Assembly (NCBI GenBank): GCA_035640715.1
Contig: DASQVO010000561.1
Coordinates: 1-21,100 of the forward strand
Source of the DNA: DASQVO01 sp035640715
Lineage (GTDB): Bacteria > Actinomycetota > Actinomycetes > Streptosporangiales > Streptosporangiaceae
Direction of reading: 5' to 3'
Length of the DNA: 21,100 nt
Below, one piece after another: positions 5,188 to 13,386 of this stretch; the stretch's first letter is position 1; each line of letters begins with the position of its first letter. Position numbers and translations under genes: made by a program. Under the pieces are notes generated by a model. The model ran no database searches and was not told the origin of the DNA. It worked only from the letters and a program-made list of their open reading frames with translations.

Positions 5188-7494
5188 ATGCCTCTTCCGG
5201 AATGGCATCACCCAGCTTCTGTGAGCCGGAGCCCGGCTGGCTGGTGGCACTCGGTGTCGCCCCGGCGGCGGTGGCGAAGATCGCTCGCTGGCGTAGCGGT
5301 GACGGCGCTGGCCCTCGCCCCGCTTGTCAGCACCGGGACCACGGCGGCTGGGACGACCAAGGTGGCCGCGACCGAGACGAGCAACGCCACGCCGGAGCTG
5401 TGGCCGAAGCTGGCGCCGTTCAAAACGCTGGTTGTCGCCGATCTCAGCAATGGCACGTCCGACGAGCAGCTTGCCGCGACCACGCTGGAGGGCGCGTACA
5501 ACCAGCTTCAAGGCCCGAACCGCCTGTATGTGGTGCAGAACCCCAACGACCAGCAGAACCCCGAGGACCGGACGTGGCTGAACGACGGCGTGCTCGCCAG
5601 CGTCCGCTGGACTGCGCTGCAAGGCCAAGGCAGCGGGCCGGCAGGGCAGCTGGACGCCCTGCTGGCCACCTACGGCCACGACATCAAGGGGGCCATCCTC
5701 ATCAACCCGTCGGATCCCGACACGATCAATCTGGCCACCACCATGGCCGGGATCGATGATGCCATGGTGGCCGACCCGAGCCAGGTCCCGCTGCTCCAGC
5801 AGTATGGCATCCCGGTCATCTACAGCTTCGCCAACCAGACCTTCTCGAGCCCGACTGCCGCTTATCAGTGGGAGTTCACCAACCTGTTTCCCAAGACCAA
5901 CCCTGCCGATCTGGTCATTTTGAAACCGACGGACTACGGGGCGCTGCGCGACTACATCATCGCCACCAAATCGTTCGTCTTCTACCTCACCTCGACCGAC
6001 TCGGCGGAGGTATCGCTGATGAATGAGATCATCAGCTCCCGGCCGGCCAGCACCCCGATCCTCGGCTATATCGCCGACGAGGCGGCGGACGTCGCGGACC
6101 TCAGCTCGCTGGGCCATTTCCTCAACGCCTCGGACTACTTGGATAACGAGAGCGACTGGGCAGCGGTGCCCAGTCCACCTCGCCTGGTCCAACCCCGGCC
6201 GCAGCCAGTAAAGGCCGACTCGAACACGGTGTACGTGGCATTCCTCGTGAGTGACGGCGACAACGCCCAGTACGTCGAGCACCACCTCTTCGACGTATGG
6301 ACCGCTGGCACCGATCTGGGCGCGGTCCCCGAGGGCTGGAGCATGGCACCCGGGATGGTCGGCTTTGCGCCGAGCCTGATCAGCTGGTTCTACCGCCATC
6401 TCCCCCGTGACAGCGAGCTGCTTGCTGGCCCGTCGGGTGTGGGCTACGCCACGCAGGCGACCGGAACCGATCTTCAGCAGTTCGCCCAGCTGTCGGGCGC
6501 GTTCATGAGGAAGGACTCCATGAGCACGGTCGACAATTGGGAGACGCCGAACGAAATCGCCACCTACGCGCAGTATTCGGGGGTGCCGAGCATCTCGGTC
6601 GACGGGCCGTTGGCTTACCTGCAGGAGGGCAAGACCGCCGTCGTCGGGCAGACCAGCGGCTACATCGATCCGGCCAGCGCGCTGCTCACCACCATCGAGC
6701 AGGATGCGGTGGCCCAGCCAACCAGCACCCCCATCTTCCTGGAGCCTCTGGTCAACGGCTGGAACCTTGATCCCAAAGACGTGCTGGCCATCGCCCAGGC
6801 CCTGGCCAGCTGGGGTCAGACCGTAGGCAAGAAGTTCGTGTTCACCACCCCGAGCGAGCTGGCGCTCACCGAAGAGGCATACCACCAGGGCTCGACGACC
6901 CCACTGCCCCAGCTCAACGCCCAGGCGGTCTCCGGCGCGTCGCTGTTGAAGCTGCCGTCGGCCGGTCAACTCCAGGGCTACACCGCTCCCACAACCAGTG
7001 GCCCCAATCTGGTCGCCAACCCGAGCGGCCAGGACGGAACCACCGGCTGGACAGACACCGCGGGCACGCTGAGCGCGGGAACGTACCAAGGCAGTCCGGA
7101 TATCACCTGGACGGTGCCGACGACCGAGTCGAGCCAGCAGTGGGCCCACACCTATCCGGCTGTCACCAACGGTGACAGCTACCAGTTCTCGGTTCAGGTG
7201 GCCGGCTCCGGCCAGGTGTTCATGGACGTGTACAACGGGAGCCAGGACCTGCAGAGCCCGGCAATCAACCTCGGATCCTCGTATCAGACCCTCACCTGGG
7301 TGGCGACCATCCCCTCAGACGCGCCGGCCGGCCAGAGCGGGAATGCGCCCCAGCTGCAGGTGCGGGAGGTAGGCGTCGGGCCGGTGACCGTCCACATCAA
7401 AGACGCCACCGTGCAGCTGGCCTCGGCAGCAGCGTCGCCGGCCATGACGCATGCCACCGTCCGGCCGGCCAGTGCGCCGCAATCATCTCGCTAG
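5188..7494 (+). CDS. Exported GxGYxYP-type putative glycoside hydrolase with C-terminal carbohydrate-binding-like domain
   Basis: The 768-residue product starts at an ATG preceded by AAGAGGGGAT. A signal peptide follows: an Arg-rich stretch (PRRRWRRSL, residues 25-33, possibly Tat-type) and a hydrophobic core to about residue 55. The body matches the GxGYxYP family of putative secreted glycoside hydrolases, with an N-terminal domain at ~75-330 and the conserved VSDGDNAQY at 354-362. The eponymous motif appears as PSGVGYATQA (415-424), so the YxYP end is not preserved. Residues ~605-745 form a separate beta-rich module (GPNLVANPS, TTGWTD, SYQFSVQVAGSGQVFMDVYN) like CBM4/9-type carbohydrate-binding domains. 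Activity in this family is poorly characterised; an extracellular polysaccharide role is inference. The frame extends to 4999, but that part has no signal-like character. The gene ends inside a perfect palindrome and is convergent with the FAD dehydrogenase. Confidence 0.8.
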   Translation: MPLPEWHHPASVSRSPAGWWHSVSPRRRWRRSLAGVAVTALALAPLVSTGTTAAGTTKVAATETSNATPELWPKLAPFKTLVVADLSNGTSDEQLAATTLEGAYNQLQGPNRLYVVQNPNDQQNPEDRTWLNDGVLASVRWTALQGQGSGPAGQLDALLATYGHDIKGAILINPSDPDTINLATTMAGIDDAMVADPSQVPLLQQYGIPVIYSFANQTFSSPTAAYQWEFTNLFPKTNPADLVILKPTDYGALRDYIIATKSFVFYLTSTDSAEVSLMNEIISSRPASTPILGYIADEAADVADLSSLGHFLNASDYLDNESDWAAVPSPPRLVQPRPQPVKADSNTVYVAFLVSDGDNAQYVEHHLFDVWTAGTDLGAVPEGWSMAPGMVGFAPSLISWFYRHLPRDSELLAGPSGVGYATQATGTDLQQFAQLSGAFMRKDSMSTVDNWETPNEIATYAQYSGVPSISVDGPLAYLQEGKTAVVGQTSGYIDPASALLTTIEQDAVAQPTSTPIFLEPLVNGWNLDPKDVLAIAQALASWGQTVGKKFVFTTPSELALTEEAYHQGSTTPLPQLNAQAVSGASLLKLPSAGQLQGYTAPTTSGPNLVANPSGQDGTTGWTDTAGTLSAGTYQGSPDITWTVPTTESSQQWAHTYPAVTNGDSYQFSVQVAGSGQVFMDVYNGSQDLQSPAINLGSSYQTLTWVATIPSDAPAGQSGNAPQLQVREVGVGPVTVHIKDATVQLASAAASPAMTHATVRPASAPQSSR

Positions 7495-7517
7495 GCCGGC
7501 CGGCCTAGCGAGATGAT
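7482..7517. terminator. 36-bp perfect palindrome, bidirectional terminator
   Basis: Each 18-base half (ATCATCTCGCTAGGCCGG and its exact complement) abuts the other with no spacer, so the RNA forms a long stem closed over CCGG. It lies between convergent genes, and the TAG stop of the plus-strand gene (7492-7494) is inside the left arm. It would terminate transcripts from both directions. Confidence 0.8.
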
Positions 7518-7521
7518 CCAA

Positions 7522-7538
7522 GCGTTCCGACGGAACGC
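7522..7538. terminator. Second short hairpin between convergent genes
   Basis: GCGTTCC-GAC-GGAACGC is an exact 7-bp stem with a 3-nt loop, 4 bp from the large palindrome and 11 bp downstream of the FAD dehydrogenase stop. It is likely the first half of a tandem terminator for that minus-strand gene. Confidence 0.5.
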
Positions 7539-7549
7539 CCGGGCAACGG

Positions 7550-9220
7550 TCACAGCGCTGCTGCCAGGGCACGGCCGGCGGCGCGGCCGGTGAACAGGCA
7601 ACCGCCGAGGAAGGTGCCTTCGAGGGCGTTGTACCCGTGGGCGCCGCCGCCGCCGAAACCGGTGGCCTCCCCGGCGGCGTACAGGCCTGGGATGGGCTGG
7701 CCGCCGACGCCGAGGGCGCGGGAGTCAAGGTCGGTCTGGATGCCGCCGAGGGTCTTGCGGGTGAGGATGTGCAGCTTGATGGCGATGAGCGGTCCGGCGG
7801 CGGGGTCGAGGATGCGGTGCGGGGCGGCGGTGCGGCCGATGCGGTCACCGAGGTAGCGGCGCGCGTTGCGGATGCCTTGTACCTGGGAGTCCTTGGAGAA
7901 CGGGTTAGCCACCTGCAGGTCCCGCGCCTGGATCTGGGAGCGGACGGTGGCAGGGTCGAGCAGGGGCTTGCCGGTGAGGCGGTTCATCCCGGTGACCAGC
8001 TCCTCCAGGGTGCGGGCGACGGCGAAGTCGGCGCCGCGGCGCTTGAACGCCTCCACCGGGCCGGGTGCGCCCTTGCCGAAGAGCCGCTCGCGGAGGAACC
8101 CGACCCGGTCGCCTCTGGTGATGTCGGGGTTCTGCTCGGAGCCGGAAAGGGCGAACTCACGCTCGATGATCTTCTGGGTGAGCACGAACCAGGAATGGTC
8201 GTAACCGGCGATGTCGGAGGTGGTGCGCAGGTGGCGGAGGGTGGACAAGGTGTCGTAGCCGGGCAGGCACGGGTCCGGGAGCCGGCGGCCGAGCGCGTCG
8301 AACCACATCGACGACGGGCCGGCCAGGATCCGGATGCCGTGGCCGGGCCAGATTGGGTCCCAGTTCTGGACGCCCTCGGTGTAGTGCCACATGCGGTCCC
8401 GGTTGACCAGCCGCACCCCGGCCGTGGCAGCGATGTCGAGCATGCGCCCGTCCACGTAGGCGGGCACGCCGGTGACCATGGTGGCCGGCGGCTGGCCGAG
8501 CCGGGCGGGCCAGTACCGGCGGACCATGTCATGGTTGGCGCCGATCCCCCCCGTGGTGATGATGACCGCCTGGGCGGACAGCTCGAAGCCGCCGGCCCGG
8601 TCCCGGTTGGACGCGGCGCCCCGAGGGGAGTCATCAGGGGCCAGCACGGTGCCGCGCACCCCGGTGACGGCCCCGCCGGTGACGATCAGCTCGTCCACCT
8701 GGTGACGGTGGTAGAAGCGCAGCAGGCCGCCCTGGGCGGCCTGATGGGCGTAGCGGGCGAACGGCGCCATCACGCCGGTGCCGGTGCCCCATGCGATGTG
8801 GAAGCGGGGCACGGAGTTGCCGTGCCCGTCGGCACGCAGGTCCCCGCGCTCGGCCCAGCCGACAGTGGGCAGGAGCTTGATGCCGTGCCCGTCTAGCCAG
8901 GTGCGCTTCTCCCCGGCGGCGAACTCGACATAGGCCCGGGCCCAGCGGACGGCCCAGGCGTCCTCGTCGTCGAGCCGGTCGAACTGCGCGCTGCCCTGCC
9001 AGTCGTTCCAGGCCAGCTCAAGGGAGTCGTGCACGCCGAGCCGCCGCTGCTCGGGAGTATTGACGAGGAACAGGCCGCCGAACGACCAGAACGCCTGGCC
9101 GCCCAGGTTGGCGGGATTTTCCTGGTCCACCAGGGCGACCCTCTTCCCCGCCCGGGTGAGCTCGTGCGCGGCGACCAGGCCAGACAGCCCGGCCCCGACG
9201 ATGATGACGTCAGCATCCAT
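7550..9220 (-). CDS. FAD-binding dehydrogenase (KstD/fumarate-reductase-like flavoprotein)
   Basis: The 556-residue protein opens with DVIIVGAGLSGLVAAHELTR, the FAD-binding Rossmann motif (GAGLSG at 9-14). It ends with the paired FAD segment GLYAAGEATGFGGGGAHGYN and EGTFLGGCLFTGRAAG. LGGQAFWSFGGLF and TTGGIGANHDMVRRYWP are typical of the COG3573 group related to 3-ketosteroid delta-1-dehydrogenases. These enzymes oxidise or reduce activated C-C bonds; no steroid genes are nearby, so the substrate is open. The ATG at 9220 is preceded by GAAAGGAC; the longer frame to 9295 adds residues before the canonical N-terminus. It is on the same strand as the upstream kinase but separated by 161 bp, so it probably has its own promoter. 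Full length, cytoplasmic or membrane-peripheral, no signal peptide. Confidence 0.88.
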   Translation of the reverse strand: MDADVIIVGAGLSGLVAAHELTRAGKRVALVDQENPANLGGQAFWSFGGLFLVNTPEQRRLGVHDSLELAWNDWQGSAQFDRLDDEDAWAVRWARAYVEFAAGEKRTWLDGHGIKLLPTVGWAERGDLRADGHGNSVPRFHIAWGTGTGVMAPFARYAHQAAQGGLLRFYHRHQVDELIVTGGAVTGVRGTVLAPDDSPRGAASNRDRAGGFELSAQAVIITTGGIGANHDMVRRYWPARLGQPPATMVTGVPAYVDGRMLDIAATAGVRLVNRDRMWHYTEGVQNWDPIWPGHGIRILAGPSSMWFDALGRRLPDPCLPGYDTLSTLRHLRTTSDIAGYDHSWFVLTQKIIEREFALSGSEQNPDITRGDRVGFLRERLFGKGAPGPVEAFKRRGADFAVARTLEELVTGMNRLTGKPLLDPATVRSQIQARDLQVANPFSKDSQVQGIRNARRYLGDRIGRTAAPHRILDPAAGPLIAIKLHILTRKTLGGIQTDLDSRALGVGGQPIPGLYAAGEATGFGGGGAHGYNALEGTFLGGCLFTGRAAGRALAAAL

Positions 9221-9381
9221 GATCGAACTGTCCTTTCGGGGGGGCGGCGCGCTTGGTGTCGCGCATAAGTGTGCACGATGCCATCCAAGCGCCACCAGGC
9301 AACCAGGGTGTGCCCGCCGGACGGAAGCATGAGTTCTGCGTTCGGCAGGTAATCAGCGCGCGCAGCGTGGCTGGCGGGCGG

Positions 9382-11535
9382 TCAGCCCGGCTCAAGCGGC
9401 AGTTCGATAACGAGTGAGGTTCCCTCGCCGGGCGGGCTGTGCAGCATCAGCTTGCCGCCCAGGGCGTCCACCCGGTCGATGAGGCCGATGATCCCGGAAC
9501 CCCGCGCCGGATCGGCCCCGCCGTCGCCGTCGTCATTTATCGAAAGGCGCAGCGTCGTGTCCTTGATGTCGAGATCCACATGGACGACGGTTGCGTTCGC
9601 ATGCTTCGCGGCGTTGGTCAGCGCCTCGGAGACGATGTAGTAGGCGGCGGCCTCCACGGGCTGGGGCAGCCTGCCTATCGCGCCGATGTCCAGCACGGTC
9701 GGCACGCTGGTGCGGCGGGCGAGTGAGCGGAGCGCCGGGCCGAGGCCGCTTTGCGACAGGATCGCGGGGTGGACGCCGTGCGAGATTTCGCGCAGTTCGT
9801 CGAGGATGCTGATGAGCTGATCGCCCGCGTGCGACATGGTTGCCAGCAGGTCCGCCTGCCCGGGCGGGACGGCGCCCTGGACCGTCCGCAGCTCGAGGGC
9901 CAGGGTCACGAGCCGCTGCTGGATCCCGTCGTGCAGGTCGCGTTCGATCCGGCGGCGGGTCTCGTCGGCTGTTGCGACGATCCGGGCGCGGGATGCGGCG
10001 AGCTGCGCCTGGCTGGCCGCGTTGCTGATGGCGGTGGCCACGAGCTGGGTGAACTGCGCGATGCGGTCTTCGGTGCCGGGCGGGACCGCCTGGGCGTCCC
10101 GCCAGTGCGCGAGGATCACGCCCCACAGGCCGCCCTCGACGACGATCGGCGCGCCCGCCGCTGAGCGCATCCCCAGGTCGCGGAAGGTGCCGCCCACGGA
10201 CCCGGGCGGCCCCTCCAAGTCGTCGGTGCGGGCCGTGCGGCCGCTGCTGAGCACCGCGGCGGTGACGCTCCTGCCCTCTAGGGTCAGGTGGGACAGCAGG
10301 GGGACTCTGATGCCCGGGTCGCTGCTTGCGGCAAGGACAGTGACGGTCCCGTCGGCTTCGTAACGCATCAGGCTGGCGGCACCCGCGTTGAGCAGCAAGC
10401 GCATCTCGAGGGTGACGGCATCGAAGAGCTCGGCCGGCGGGACGCCCGTCGCCACGAGCGTTGCCACCCGCCGCAGCGCCGCCTGCTCCTCGGCGAGCCT
10501 GGCGAGGTCGCTGCGCGCCTGCGCGTTGGATATCGCGGTCGCCAGCAGCTCGGTAAAGTCCGCGAGCCGTTGCTCGGATCCGGCGGGCAGGGGCCCGGGC
10601 TCGGGCCGTGAAGAGAGGACGCTGACGCTCACCAGCCCCCAAATGCGGCCACCGACCATGATCGGGGCTCCGATCGTCGAGCGGAGGCCGAGCCGGTCCC
10701 TGAGCTTGGCGAGCCTGATTGAGACGCCACGGTAGGTGTCCCGCCGCGACGGGCGGCCAGATCGCAGCACCTGGGCCGCCATGCTGCCCTCCTCGACCGG
10801 GAGTCGTTCCCCGACGCGAAGGGGAAATTCCGCCTCTGCCTTGGTCCAGATGGCCTGTATGGCCTGTACGGTCATGCACCCTTCCGGGCCGAACTTCACG
10901 ACCATGCCCATGTCGGCCTGGAGGAGCCGCCCCGCCTCCTCTGCCACCGCTGCGAAGATGCGGTCGGCAGCGGCCTGGGCCGCGACGAGCGTGGCGACAC
11001 GCCGCAGGGCGGCTTGCTCGCTGGCTAGCTCGGTGAGGCGCTCCTGCCGCTGCGTCAGCTCCGTCAGCAGCCGTGCGTTCTCGGTGGCCTGACGATCGCT
11101 TTTCTCCCGGGCCGCGCGCTCGTCATCGAGGAGGTGCTGGGTCCGCATCGCCATCGATGTCACGCGCGCCATGCCGCGCAGCAGTGCGCCTTCGTCCGCA
11201 CGCAGGCCCGGCGGCCCGGAGCGCGCGAGGATGAACGTCGCACCGGGCGGGTAGTCCAGCGATACGCATGCAGCCGGGCGGGCGCCGATCCCTGGGATCG
11301 TGATCTCGTGGACCGCACCGTCGAGGACGACCAGGCTCAGCTCCCCGGCCGGCGCGGCGCCTTCCGGGTACCCGACCGCGGCCACCACGTGCTCCCCGCA
11401 CACGATGGCGGCAACTTCCGCATCGAGCGTTTCCGCGGCTCGTTCGACGGCCGTTAGCCCCGCCGATGCCTCGGTCCTCGCGGACCAGACGGCCCCGAGA
11501 AAGCCGACGAGCTGCTGCGTGAACCGCGCGGACAT
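9382..11535 (-). CDS. Double-GAF sensor histidine kinase, NarL/NreB (HisKA_3) type
   Basis: The 717-residue product starts at an ATG 5 bp after the stop of the FIST gene. Residues 1-130 form an unassigned N-terminal domain, 135-172 are predicted coiled coil, GAF 1 spans ~175-338 and GAF 2 ~350-506. The two begin with nearly identical helices (EQAALRRVATLVA), indicating tandem duplication. HisKA_3 follows with the phospho-acceptor H535 in ERDLHDGIQQRL, then HATPase_c with the N box at ~637-646 (EALTNAAKHAN), NDDGDGG at 668-673 and GSGIIGL at 679-685. There is no transmembrane segment, so it is a soluble kinase sensing an intracellular signal or taking input from the FIST protein. No ribosome-binding site is obvious before the ATG, suggesting translational coupling. 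No response regulator is in the window. A frame extension to 11862 runs into the FIST gene and is rejected. Confidence 0.9.
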   Translation of the reverse strand: MSARFTQQLVGFLGAVWSARTEASAGLTAVERAAETLDAEVAAIVCGEHVVAAVGYPEGAAPAGELSLVVLDGAVHEITIPGIGARPAACVSLDYPPGATFILARSGPPGLRADEGALLRGMARVTSMAMRTQHLLDDERAAREKSDRQATENARLLTELTQRQERLTELASEQAALRRVATLVAAQAAADRIFAAVAEEAGRLLQADMGMVVKFGPEGCMTVQAIQAIWTKAEAEFPLRVGERLPVEEGSMAAQVLRSGRPSRRDTYRGVSIRLAKLRDRLGLRSTIGAPIMVGGRIWGLVSVSVLSSRPEPGPLPAGSEQRLADFTELLATAISNAQARSDLARLAEEQAALRRVATLVATGVPPAELFDAVTLEMRLLLNAGAASLMRYEADGTVTVLAASSDPGIRVPLLSHLTLEGRSVTAAVLSSGRTARTDDLEGPPGSVGGTFRDLGMRSAAGAPIVVEGGLWGVILAHWRDAQAVPPGTEDRIAQFTQLVATAISNAASQAQLAASRARIVATADETRRRIERDLHDGIQQRLVTLALELRTVQGAVPPGQADLLATMSHAGDQLISILDELREISHGVHPAILSQSGLGPALRSLARRTSVPTVLDIGAIGRLPQPVEAAAYYIVSEALTNAAKHANATVVHVDLDIKDTTLRLSINDDGDGGADPARGSGIIGLIDRVDALGGKLMLHSPPGEGTSLVIELPLEPG

Positions 11536-11540
11536 GGGAA

Positions 11541-12701
11541 TCAGGCGACCGAGAGGACGACGAGGGTGTAGTTGTGATGACCGCGCATCCCGTGAGTGCG
11601 GGCGATCTCGCCGTATGAGTAGAAGCCCGCGAGAGGCATGTCGCCAGTGACGTCCGTGACCCTGCTGACCTCCTTCACGATTCCCTGATCCCCGAGTACC
11701 CCGCGCCTGGCCACGCAGTCGAACGCGAGCATGCCGAGCGGCGGGCGGCCCTCTAGTGGCGCAAGTGATGAGCTGCAGGCGGCATCGGTCGCCTCCAGCA
11801 CCGCGCCGGCATCCCCCTCCATGAGCCACACCAGGCTGCCCTCCGGGACCTGCGCGTTGCATGTCAGCGAGCGCCGCTCGAAGTCGGCAGAGGTGATGAA
11901 GCGCACCTGCTCTTCGCCGCTGTGGCGGCTGAGACCGATGGGATTGGTGAGAGCCAGGCCCGTCAGCACATCCGGATCTGCTCGCCCGGGCTCGACGCCG
12001 AGATGCTCAAGGTAAACGTCGAGCGCCGGCCGGTCGTCGAGGCTTTCCACCCGGGCCGGGCCGCTGCCCGTCACGAGCATCGGCTCGCCAACCGCCCGCC
12101 AGCCATGCCGGACGCCGATCCCGAGCGGGCCGGTGGACGCGATGCCCGCAGCGACAACAGAGTCCGCCAGAATGTCGTCGCCGTGGAACTGCAACGTTCG
12201 TGTCATCTTCAGCCCGTCGCCCGCGCAGCCGCCCACCATCGGGACGCTGGCGCCGAGAACCGAGTACGCGCCGCGGACGATCTCGTCCTGGTCAGTGGTC
12301 AGGCCATCGGTGAAAAGCAGCAGCACCCGGTGGGGATGGTCCGGCGGCGAGGGCAGGCAGCGGGCCGCGCGGGCTCCGGCGCCGCGAAGATCCTCTGACG
12401 CCCCCGCCACGGCCGCGGTGCCGATGGCGAAGCCATCCCCGCCCAGAGCGGTGACGACGAGGCTGCTATCGCGCGGCCCCTTGGCAGTGATCTCGCCCGC
12501 CGTCGTGCAGCCGATCAGCGGTACGCCGCCGGATCGCGAGCGGATCTGGCCGATCAGGTCCGGGAGGTTCTCCGCGGGCGAGCAGAAGACGATCAGCAGC
12601 TTGGCGTCGTCGTGAATGAGTGCAGCGTCAGCCGCGTGCCCGCCAGCGTCGCCCGCTGACGTATCGGCCGTTCCCACGGCGAACCAGCGATTAGGCGGCA
12701 T
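11541..12701 (-). CDS. FIST N/C-domain signal transduction protein
   Basis: The 386-residue protein matches the FIST sensory family. The N-terminal FIST domain (~25-225) has LLIVFCSP, IGCTTAGEI and VPMVGGCAGDGLKM; the FIST_C domain (~230-370) has YLEHLGV, MLAFDCVARR and the conserved end GFYSYGEIA. FIST domains are believed to bind small ligands such as amino acids and are commonly found beside or fused to signalling proteins. The ATG at 12701 is preceded by GGGGGG about 6 nt upstream. The stop lies 5 bp before the double-GAF kinase, so the pair is almost certainly one operon and may form one sensory pathway. There is no signal peptide or membrane segment. The upstream neighbour is the broken ars-operon oxidoreductase on the same strand. 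Confidence 0.9.
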   Translation of the reverse strand: MPPNRWFAVGTADTSAGDAGGHAADAALIHDDAKLLIVFCSPAENLPDLIGQIRSRSGGVPLIGCTTAGEITAKGPRDSSLVVTALGGDGFAIGTAAVAGASEDLRGAGARAARCLPSPPDHPHRVLLLFTDGLTTDQDEIVRGAYSVLGASVPMVGGCAGDGLKMTRTLQFHGDDILADSVVAAGIASTGPLGIGVRHGWRAVGEPMLVTGSGPARVESLDDRPALDVYLEHLGVEPGRADPDVLTGLALTNPIGLSRHSGEEQVRFITSADFERRSLTCNAQVPEGSLVWLMEGDAGAVLEATDAACSSSLAPLEGRPPLGMLAFDCVARRGVLGDQGIVKEVSRVTDVTGDMPLAGFYSYGEIARTHGMRGHHNYTLVVLSVA

Positions 12702-12829
12702 GACTGCCCCCCAGTGCTCCTAGGATTTCTCAGCGTACCGGAGGTCGCTGCGGCCGGGTAGGCAACGATGCAGGTGGCTGCCCGTTCAGGCGCGCTGGGT
12801 CTGCTCGGTGACGGATGCCCGCCAACATG

Positions 12830-13386
12830 TCAGGCACTCCCCGGTCGGCTACCGATCTGGCGGGCCCAGGCCTGGGCGCCGGCCTGGATAGCGTCCCACG
12901 GGCTGCCCGCCCGTCGACGGTCATGGCGTGGAAGATGGCGGCGGCAGCGATGTCGATGCGCTTGGCGACTTCGGCGTGGCGGTGGCCGAAGAGCTGGACG
13001 CCGAGGAGCCGGCCGGTGCGCCGGTCGCCGGTGAACCGCATATGGATGCGGTGGCTGCCGGGGTAGTAGGCCTTGTGGTCGTCGGCCTCGGAGGCGATCG
13101 TGACCGGGTCGAACCCGGCCGCGGCGGCCTCGTGGTCGCGGAGCCCGGTGCGGGCGGCGGCCAGGTCGAAGATCTTCACGACCTGGGTGCCCAGGCTGCC
13201 GGCGAACTCCCTGGTGCCACCGGCGGCGTCCTCGCCGGAGACGTGGTAGGGGATGCCGCAGATGGAGAAGTTCGGGTAGGCGTCGCCGACGACCAGGGTC
13301 ACGTCCGCGGCGGGGTCCAGTTCGCGGGCGCGCAGCCCGGCGCTGATGCCGGCGTCGCTGCCGCCCACGATCAGCAGGTGCGTCAT
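12830..13386 (-). pseudogene. Degenerate FAD-dependent CoA-disulfide-reductase-like gene of the ars operon
   Basis: The first ~53 residues are an intact FAD-binding start (LLIVGGSDAGISAGLRAREL and NFSICGIPYHVSGE with the redox Cys). The reading frame then jumps directly to the C-terminal dimerisation domain (FAGSLGTQVVKIFDLAAART, later GVQLFGHRHAEVAKRIDIAA). About 250 residues carrying the NAD-binding and central FAD domains are missing. After HAMTVDG the frame is lost; the normal C-terminus reappears in another frame as GSPWDAIQAGAQAWARQIG, ending at TGA 12830-12832. The family segment LxDLDLSYTPP before it is deleted. The start ATG overlaps the acr3 stop (ATGA), so the gene was once the third cistron of arsR-acr3. 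Relatives of this flavoenzyme often accompany acr3 in actinomycetes. The uninterrupted frame runs on to 12730 without meaning. Confidence 0.88.

Noticed and set aside
5092..7149. 685-codon minus-strand frame antisense to the GxGYxYP gene
   Set aside because: Composition is dominated by Arg, Gly, Val and Asp typical of antisense reading of GC-rich codons. There is no recognisable motif, while the opposite strand has a signal peptide and conserved domains.
7637..8896. 419-codon plus-strand frame opposite the FAD dehydrogenase
   Set aside because: The sense frame has complete FAD-binding motifs at both ends; the plus-strand frame has only low-complexity Gly/Val/Ala sequence.
11536..11862. N-terminal extension of the histidine kinase into the FIST gene
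   Set aside because: It would overlap the FIST C-terminal domain by more than 300 bases and adds no recognisable domain; the ATG at 11535 fits a coupled operon.
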